The position numbers and the translations under genes are program-made. A model generated the notes under the pieces. The model was not told where the DNA came from and did not search any database. It worked only from the letters and a program-made list of their open reading frames with translations. Of a stretch of DNA of 64,000 nucleotides, positions 58,329 to 64,000 are shown in pieces. The DNA is from Hyphomicrobiales bacterium. GTDB taxonomy: Bacteria > Pseudomonadota > Alphaproteobacteria > Rhizobiales > Rhizobiaceae. Every line of letters begins with the position of its first letter. The stretch's first letter is position 1. The stretch lies in NCBI GenBank assembly GCA_900471815.1, contig UICE01000004.1, positions 524,131 to 588,130 of the forward strand. The letters run 5' to 3'.

Positions 58329-59381
58329 TTATTTTAGGCCCGTGCCGGCGATGCCAGTGGTGATGAAACGCTGCAGGAAGATGAACACAAGCACCACCGG
58401 GATCATGGTGACGACGGTCATCGCCAGGATGAAGTGCCATTGCACATTAAGTTCGCCGGAATAGATGCTCAGGCCAACTTGCAGTGTGTAAAGCTCTTTG
58501 CGCGATAGAACGATCAGTGGCCAGAGGAAGTCATTCCACCGCCAGACGACCGAGAAGATTGCAAGCACTGCAAGCGCAGGCGCAGTCAGTGGCAGGACGA
58601 TGCGCCAGTAGATCTGCCACTCGGACGCCTTGTCCATCCGCGCCGCATCGATAAGCTCATCGGGAATGGTCAACATGTACTGGCGCAGTATGAAAACGCC
58701 GGTGGGCGTTGCGACTGTCGGTAAAATCACGCCCCAGAGATTGTTGAACAGACCGAGCGCCGAGATAATTGAATAGAGCGGCACCATGATGACCGAAAGC
58801 GGGACCATGAGCGTGGCAAGAATGATCAGCATCGCCACCGAGCGGCCTCGAAACTCGTATTTCGACAGGGCGAAGGCGGCCATTGAATTGACGATGAGCG
58901 TAATCAGCGTTGCCATGACTGTGACGAACACCGAATTCCACAGATAGCGGAAGAAGTCGAAATGCACGAATGGTCCGGTGTAATTCTCCGTGGCGAAGGA
59001 CAATTCCTGTACAGGTTTGCGGCTATTGATATTGACCCGAATGGTTTCGTCAGGCTTGGCGGGATCAACCATCTGGCTGAAAAGCCCGATGCGGCGCACT
59101 TCGGCAAGCTTCTTCGTCGTGCCATCTGGCAGCGTCACATCATAGAGAGTCAAAGGCTTGTCATGCCCCTCAACACTGACCTGCTGGCTGGTATAGGGCA
59201 GGATTGATGGAGGGAATTCCGCCAGTGCTGCCGGTGTCTTGAAAGAAGAGAACATCAGCCACAAGGCGGGGCCGAACATGATGAACAGTCCGCCTATGAG
59301 CCAAACCCAAGTGACGATATCGGTCCAATGCCAACCCTTGCCGCCCCTGCGGCGCAGAATGAAAGCTGCGGCTCTTCCCAT
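58329..59381 (-). CDS. Sugar ABC transporter permease (MalG type) with long periplasmic insert
   Basis: 350 residues, about 70 longer than the usual MalG class. After the first helix (IVTWVWLIGGLFIMFGPALWLMFSSFKTPAALAEFPPS) there is a periplasmic insert of about 100 residues (LYDVTLPDGTTKKLAEVRRIGLFSQ region), then five helices with the EAA loop IPDELIDAARMDKASEWQIYWRIVLPLTAPAL. The insert is known in a subset of such permeases and may contact the receptor. Its start shares one base with the stop of the partner permease gene. Confidence 0.92.
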   Translation of the reverse strand: MGRAAAFILRRRGGKGWHWTDIVTWVWLIGGLFIMFGPALWLMFSSFKTPAALAEFPPSILPYTSQQVSVEGHDKPLTLYDVTLPDGTTKKLAEVRRIGLFSQMVDPAKPDETIRVNINSRKPVQELSFATENYTGPFVHFDFFRYLWNSVFVTVMATLITLIVNSMAAFALSKYEFRGRSVAMLIILATLMVPLSVIMVPLYSIISALGLFNNLWGVILPTVATPTGVFILRQYMLTIPDELIDAARMDKASEWQIYWRIVLPLTAPALAVLAIFSVVWRWNDFLWPLIVLSRKELYTLQVGLSIYSGELNVQWHFILAMTVVTMIPVVLVFIFLQRFITTGIAGTGLK

Positions 59382-60418
59382 CAGCGTTTCCCCTTCTTTT
59401 CGCCGCGACGGCCAAGGCCAAGCTGCACCAATGTGAGCACGACAAGGACGAGGCCCATGAGTATGGATGCTGCGGCTGCAAGCCCGGGATTGCGTGGCTG
59501 CGATACAAAGCCCGTTTCATAAATATACTGGGTGATGAACAAGGTGCTCGTTCCCGGGCCACCGCCGGTGAGTATGTACACCTCGTCAAAGACCTGCACG
59601 GAGCGGATCAGCGCGAGCACAATAACGACGACGAGATTGGGCATAAGAAGCGGCAGGGTGATACGCCAGAAGACTCTCGCCGGTTTAGTGCCGTCCATAT
59701 CTGCGGCTTCATAAAGATCTTTCGGGATTGCCTGCAGGCCAGCCAACAGGATCAAGGCGTAAAAGCCCATATGCGCCCAAAGCGAAACCCCAACCGCGGC
59801 GGCGAAGGACCAGGTGCGGTCTGTCAGCCAGGTATAGGGATCAACGCCAAACGGATAGAGAATGAAATTCAAAAGACCTTGCCGCTGAAGAATCCATCGC
59901 CAGATGAGCCCGACAACCACGGGCGAGAGCAAAACCGGAAAGAAGAATACCGCGCGCCAGAAAGAACGGGCTGCGAGGTTGCGGTTCAAGATCAGCGCAG
60001 TCACCAATGCTGCGCCGATCATCAGGGTTACCTGCAAAACCACAAACCAGAATGTATTGCTGACGGCAGTCCAGAATGCATCTTCCTGACAGGTGAGAGG
60101 GTCAAGATAATTGCTGCAGTCGAAAAGACGCTGATATTGATCTGCGCCGACATATGAGCGCTCCGGCAGAAACAGCGCGGAGCCGCCGGTCGTTGAATAG
60201 ACGAAGTTGATGAACAGCGGCAACAGCACGAAAATGCCGAAAATCAGCATATTCGGCGCAAGGAAAAAGATTGCCATGCCGCTGAGACCGGTCATTCTCT
60301 GCAATGCACGCAAAGGGCGGTCGATCAAGCCCATGACAAGCCGGACCGGGGCAAGCGCAATAGCGCCCAAGTGCTGGACTGCCGATGGTTTTGATGCAGT
60401 TTCAAGCGGCGCCGTCAT
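59381..60418 (-). CDS. Sugar ABC transporter permease (MalF type)
   Basis: 345 residues. A cytoplasmic head is followed by helices with FFLAPNMLIFGIFVLLPLFINFVYS, a long periplasmic part containing Cys residues (FDCSNYLDPLTCQEDAFW), and the EAA loop IPKDLYEAADMDGTKPARVFWRITLPLLMPNL. A final segment is TSTLFITQYIYETGF. Partner of the MalG-type protein. A strong hairpin lies in the 84-bp gap between it and the binding-protein gene. Confidence 0.92.
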   Translation of the reverse strand: MTAPLETASKPSAVQHLGAIALAPVRLVMGLIDRPLRALQRMTGLSGMAIFFLAPNMLIFGIFVLLPLFINFVYSTTGGSALFLPERSYVGADQYQRLFDCSNYLDPLTCQEDAFWTAVSNTFWFVVLQVTLMIGAALVTALILNRNLAARSFWRAVFFFPVLLSPVVVGLIWRWILQRQGLLNFILYPFGVDPYTWLTDRTWSFAAAVGVSLWAHMGFYALILLAGLQAIPKDLYEAADMDGTKPARVFWRITLPLLMPNLVVVIVLALIRSVQVFDEVYILTGGGPGTSTLFITQYIYETGFVSQPRNPGLAAAASILMGLVLVVLTLVQLGLGRRGEKKGKR

Positions 60419-60449
60419 TGCGCATCTCCCGTGCCGAGGTGTCAGGATT

Positions 60450-60491
60450 ATGCGGCTTGTCTTCCATTATGAAGGCGAGAACAAGCCGCAT
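60450..60491 (-). other. Strong intercistronic hairpin after sugar binding-protein gene
   Basis: ATGCGGCTTGT at 60450-60460 and ACAAGCCGCAT at 60481-60491 are perfect 11-bp inverse complements, with CTTC and GAAG able to pair inside the 20-base loop. It sits between the binding-protein gene (ends 60503) and the permease gene (starts 60418). It is the strongest of the hairpins that follow binding-protein genes in this window; no T run is visible, so partial termination or 3'-end protection is more likely than full stop. Confidence 0.75.
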
Positions 60492-60502
60492 TGCCAGTTC
60501 TG

Positions 60503-61768
60503 TCAAAGGCCGGAGTCCTTGACCTTGGTCGCAACGTCAGAATCGATACGGGTGAAGGCGTCGTCGAGCGGCAGCTCGCCGGCAATCACCTGAGCCACAC
60601 GGGTAACCAAGGCGCCATAAACCGTGTCAGCCCAACGCCAGCCGGGCATTTTCTGAGCGGCGGGCGCAGTCGTCTTGCTGGCTTTGACGAATACATCAAG
60701 CGCTGCTTTGACCTGTGGGTCCTCGGTCTTGAAGTTGAGATCGCCCTTGTCGAGAATTCCCTTATGGGCCGGGATGAAAAGCGTTCGCTCTGAAAATTCT
60801 TTGACGACTGCTTCGCTTGCCAGATAGTCCATGACCTTGGCAACGTCTTTCGGGTTCTTTGTATATTTTACCGCAACCAGGCCTGCCCCTCCAGGCATGC
60901 CGGTGCAAGCAGCCGGGCCACAAGGGCTGCCGGTGGCAACCCAATCAAAGCCATTGCCGATTTTGGTCGCGAAATTAGGGATCTGCCATGAACCGGAATA
61001 GTAATAGGCAAGCTGCGCGTTGATAAAGTCGTCGGCGGCAGCGCGGTAGGTCTGGCCAGCAGCGGAAACCCACACATCCTTGCTCATGACCCCGTCATTC
61101 GTCCATCCGACAAATTTGGTGATGAAGTCCTTTGCGCCTTTATCCAGCGGCGCGGGTTTGCCATCAGCTCCGATGTAATTTGCACCGAAAGCAATATTGG
61201 GCGCCGTGATGCGATGGCCGGAACGGTCCAATGCCATGGCAAAAGGAATTTGCTGACTGTCGGCGACCTTCTTTGAAGCCGCCGCCCAATCGTCCCATGT
61301 TGCATCAGGGCCGGGCAGGGGAACGCCTGCCTGTTCGAACAGGGTCTTGTTGGCAAAGCCACCGGTCAAAGTGACCTGCGTCATGAAACCCGAAATCTGG
61401 TTGGAGCCATCAGGCCGCATCCAGTCAGCCTGGGCGCCGAAATTGGCATCCCAATAGGCTGCGTCCGATATAAGGGGGCGCAGATCCAGCCAATGCCGGC
61501 TGAGGTCTTTCAGCGCCGTTACACGCGCAATATCCGGACCATGACCTGCTTCGAGTTGAACCGGCAATTGTTCCTTGATGACACCAAAGGCAACATTGTC
61601 GATTGTCACTTTGATATCCGGGTTCTTGTCCATGAAGCGCTTCATGAGGTCAGCCAAGACCTCACCTTCAACACCATCGGAATACCACATGATACGTACA
61701 TCGCCAGCATAGGCCGTCGACGTCAGAAGCGCGAGCGTAGCGCCCGCCAGAAGCGATCTCAATTTCAT
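60503..61768 (-). CDS. Sugar ABC transporter substrate-binding protein
   Basis: 421 residues from the ATG at 61768, which has GGAGGA eight bases upstream; a longer frame to 61792 is not needed. Signal peptide MKLRSLLAGATLALLTSTAYA. The mature protein is a type-1 extracellular solute-binding fold: DVRIMWYSDGVEGEVLADLMKRFMDKNPDIKV, VRIAxV-like DIARVTALKDLSRHWLDLRPL, WDDWAAASKKVADSQ, YYYSGSWQIPN. It contains two cysteines in GSPCGPAACTG that could form a disulfide. It is the receptor of the second sugar importer; the ligand is unknown. Confidence 0.92.
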   Translation of the reverse strand: MKLRSLLAGATLALLTSTAYAGDVRIMWYSDGVEGEVLADLMKRFMDKNPDIKVTIDNVAFGVIKEQLPVQLEAGHGPDIARVTALKDLSRHWLDLRPLISDAAYWDANFGAQADWMRPDGSNQISGFMTQVTLTGGFANKTLFEQAGVPLPGPDATWDDWAAASKKVADSQQIPFAMALDRSGHRITAPNIAFGANYIGADGKPAPLDKGAKDFITKFVGWTNDGVMSKDVWVSAAGQTYRAAADDFINAQLAYYYSGSWQIPNFATKIGNGFDWVATGSPCGPAACTGMPGGAGLVAVKYTKNPKDVAKVMDYLASEAVVKEFSERTLFIPAHKGILDKGDLNFKTEDPQVKAALDVFVKASKTTAPAAQKMPGWRWADTVYGALVTRVAQVIAGELPLDDAFTRIDSDVATKVKDSGL

Positions 61769-61820
61769 GCCTGTTTCCTCCTCCAAGGACAAGGCGAGCC
61801 TCCACCCGCCGGGTTTATTC

Positions 61821-64000
61821 TTATGATTGGTCCAGCATTTTCGCTTCGCCCTTTACGCTATAATCGGCTCTTGTAAGAACGCGGCCTTCAGCCTCAATGC
61901 TGCCATCGGCACGGAAACGGACAGTCCCATATTCGGGATCGTCAATGATAATGGTCCCGTCACTTTCCTCACGGGCATCAAGGCGACCAAAGCGTTCTTC
62001 GACAGATGCCAAATCATTCGAGGTGCAGACGCGCACAATCCAGCGTGTTTTCATGCCATATTGGCGCAATTCCACATTCGCAGACGGGCCTTCCATAACC
62101 TGCAACAGTGGTTGGCTGGCATGCAGCAAAACGGCTCCCGTTCCCGAGCGGGCTACAGCTAGATTGCCCGAGACATGGCTTTCATCAAACTCGGCAATTG
62201 GAAACCAGGCATGGGTAAAGTCTGGTTGTTCTTCGTGGATCGAAAAGTCGAGAACAGCCAGACCGCGATATTGCTGGGCGCGGGGAATGGTACCGCATCC
62301 GCCCCAGTAAGATGGCCGTCCATAACCGAACTGGATCGTTTCGCCCGGATGATTGATCCAGATCGCCGCCTCGGGCTTTTCTCCCAGGCGCAAATGCAGA
62401 ATGGTTTCCTGATAACCCCATTCACCCCAGCGATAATGAGCGGCTGATCCCATGGCGAAATCAGCGCTCTTATAATGGTAGAGCGCGGCAAAGGCGTTTT
62501 CACCTTGCGCAAAGCGCCATTCTTGGTGCTGGTCTTCCCGGTAATCGGCGATCTTGGAAAGAGCTGCGGGAATTGCAAGGCCGTGATCACGCAGGCAGAC
62601 CGCGAGTTGCGGAAGGGCATGAACGCGGCGGCCATACCAGCCCTTGCCCCAGAGAAGGCGAGCCACGCCCGACAGTTCAAGCGAACGCCCTGCACAAAGC
62701 GTGTGTTCGTAAGAACGGCCCTGCGCTGCCGTCACCATGCCATGATGGGCAGAGCGGGCAATGATTTCACAAAGCCGGACAATGCCTGCCTTGGCGCGTG
62801 TGGCAATATCATCATCGGGAGCCAGAGCGGCAAGCGCCGTCAGACCTTTCAGGTCAATCGGGAAATAGGGCGCGGAGTTGAATTCCGCCATTTCCCAATT
62901 TTCGAAATGATCAAGCCATGCGCGTACCCGCTCCGCACCGATCCTGCTTTGCTCGGACCCCGTACGGCCCGAGCGGACAAAGGTGCTGTCCGAGAGAAGA
63001 TGGCCGGCAAGATAGGCTGATGTATGAAAAAGCAGCGCGTGGTTTTCCGAGAAATACCACTGAACATCATTGCCCGGCTCATCCATCCAATAGCGGTAAT
63101 TGAGAATGGCGGCATCAATCCGATCGCGCGTTTTGCTGTTGATGTCCTTGCCCCAGACTGTGCGCGACCAGATGAGCGGAACGAGCGAGAAGTCTGCGCA
63201 ATCATGGCAATCTTCGATGGAGGGGAGAATCTCCTCAATCATCGCATCGGTTTGCGCACCGGCGCGACCGCTGGCAAGACGGGCAAAGGCCCGAACAGTG
63301 TCCCGTTCCGAATGTTCCGAAATTTCATCAAGCGTTTCGGCAATGCGGCTTTCAAGCGTTGCCCCGGCTTTACCTTGCCGTTCGGCATGACAAATCTCGA
63401 CACCCAAGGAACGTGAGGCGACAAAACCGCCAGCGTTCAAGGTGATGCGGAAATGGCGGAAATCGGCGGGAGCTTCTTCTGACGGTCCAATCAGCAAGCT
63501 GGTTGCGCCAGCCGCAAGCTCGAAATCGAAATCAAACCGTTCGCGTGACATGAAGTCACCTTCGACGGCAACATTGACCTTGACGTCAACCGGTAGCGGC
63601 TGTGCGAGCAGGAGAGTAATATCGCCGCCAAAATAATGCGGACGATCAAGAGACATTCCGTCAAGCGCCGCTTCGAGGCTATCGGCAATCGATCCGGCAA
63701 CCGGCACGGGCAGTGCTATCTTTGCCGCCGGACCAGGGAGATAATCGAACTGGAAGAAATAGCGGGCGTCACGCTCGGCCAGATCATCGAAGAAAAGCGT
63801 AATTTCATTTATGCCTTCGATGAGGGGGAGTTCGAATTCCTGTTTTGCTTCGAGATTTCGGCTATAGGGCGCCATCCAGCCAATCTCAGCCCCGTTAAGC
63901 CAAAGAACTGCGCCGCCACAGGTTCCCAATTGAATTGTTGCGGTTCCAGCGGTTTCAGCGTCGATATAGGTCCGGGTCCAGGTGGCAAGACGCGTTGGCC
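61821..64000 (-). CDS. Large unfamiliar protein, probable carbohydrate-active enzyme (5' end outside window)
   Basis: The frame is open through the right edge, giving at least 726 residues without a start codon that must be used. The first visible part (TWTRTYIDAETAGTATIQL, then LGTCGGAVLWLNGAEIGWMAPYSRNLEAKQEFELPLIEGINEITLFFDDL) reads like a galactose-binding beta-sandwich as found on glycosidases. The middle (WYFSENHALLFHTSAYLAG, then FENWEMAEFNSAPYFPIDLKGLTALAAL, then AAQGRSYEHTLCAG) is rich in helices with aromatic and histidine residues, consistent with an alpha/alpha-toroid. The C-terminus is beta-rich. It is upstream of the sugar ABC operon by 53 bases and co-directional. I do not recognise a named family. 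Confidence 0.7.
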   Translation of the reverse strand, partial: PTRLATWTRTYIDAETAGTATIQLGTCGGAVLWLNGAEIGWMAPYSRNLEAKQEFELPLIEGINEITLFFDDLAERDARYFFQFDYLPGPAAKIALPVPVAGSIADSLEAALDGMSLDRPHYFGGDITLLLAQPLPVDVKVNVAVEGDFMSRERFDFDFELAAGATSLLIGPSEEAPADFRHFRITLNAGGFVASRSLGVEICHAERQGKAGATLESRIAETLDEISEHSERDTVRAFARLASGRAGAQTDAMIEEILPSIEDCHDCADFSLVPLIWSRTVWGKDINSKTRDRIDAAILNYRYWMDEPGNDVQWYFSENHALLFHTSAYLAGHLLSDSTFVRSGRTGSEQSRIGAERVRAWLDHFENWEMAEFNSAPYFPIDLKGLTALAALAPDDDIATRAKAGIVRLCEIIARSAHHGMVTAAQGRSYEHTLCAGRSLELSGVARLLWGKGWYGRRVHALPQLAVCLRDHGLAIPAALSKIADYREDQHQEWRFAQGENAFAALYHYKSADFAMGSAAHYRWGEWGYQETILHLRLGEKPEAAIWINHPGETIQFGYGRPSYWGGCGTIPRAQQYRGLAVLDFSIHEEQPDFTHAWFPIAEFDESHVSGNLAVARSGTGAVLLHASQPLLQVMEGPSANVELRQYGMKTRWIVRVCTSNDLASVEERFGRLDAREESDGTIIIDDPEYGTVRFRADGSIEAEGRVLTRADYSVKGEAKMLDQS

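Noticed and set aside
1-64000. Mobile elements, CRISPR arrays, tRNA or rRNA genes
   Set aside because: No transposase or integrase frames, no regularly spaced repeats and no tRNA-like cloverleaf segments were recognised; composition looks even across the window.

Overview
The window looks like a replicon of an alphaproteobacterium of the order Hyphomicrobiales, most likely a Brucella/Ochrobactrum-type organism. The pointers are the density of ABC uptake operons, an HWE-family histidine kinase, an Atu4866-type protein, NasT/NasS nitrate control and the codon usage. This placement is inference; no rRNA, tRNA, transposase, integrase or CRISPR array is visible. Almost all of the 64 kb is coding, in operons dominated by nutrient capture.

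Layout. 1-5042: end of a TonB gene with a siderophore-type ABC ATPase, a LysE exporter, an LCP (LytR-CpsA-Psr) protein, a flavodoxin-fold protein and a PAS-HWE kinase. 5060-13785 (minus): one operon made of a GntR/FCD regulator, a peptide/glutathione-type ABC importer, a gamma-glutamyltransferase-like enzyme without a signal peptide, a TauE/SafE exporter and a double ATPase. 14228-26968: a second peptide-type ABC importer with two tandem binding proteins, two amidohydrolases, a second GntR/FCD regulator, a flavin reductase, a hydantoin-racemase-like enzyme and a MarR-like protein. Its three promoter regions share the operator ATTGTNGACAAT, so it reads as one regulon for a heterocyclic amide compound.

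27601-30998: TonB-dependent siderophore receptor coupled to an RhtX/FptX-type permease. 30976-38385: a sugar ABC operon with isomerase and oxidoreductase, divergent from a LacI regulator with a perfect palindromic operator. 38420-40137: MerR regulator divergent from an MFS efflux gene, with a SoxR-box-like operator in a 19-bp promoter spacer. 40263-52372: a complete nitrate assimilation locus (nasT, nasS, sigma-54 promoter, structured leader, nrtA, nrtB, an nrtD-type ATPase gene, nirB, nirD, nasA, a cysG-like gene and a small membrane protein gene).

52369-57244: two regulator/oxidoreductase modules, AraC with a zinc alcohol dehydrogenase and LysR with an Atu4866/SDR/SnoaL set. 57245-64000 (minus): a second sugar ABC operon whose first visible gene is a large, unfamiliar, probably carbohydrate-active protein cut by the window end.

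Theme: four binding-protein-dependent importer operons, each with a local regulator or catabolic enzymes, plus iron and nitrate capture. RNA hairpins recur just downstream of the binding-protein genes. The most unusual content is the 14-27 kb regulon and the degenerate cysG-like gene in the nitrate operon.
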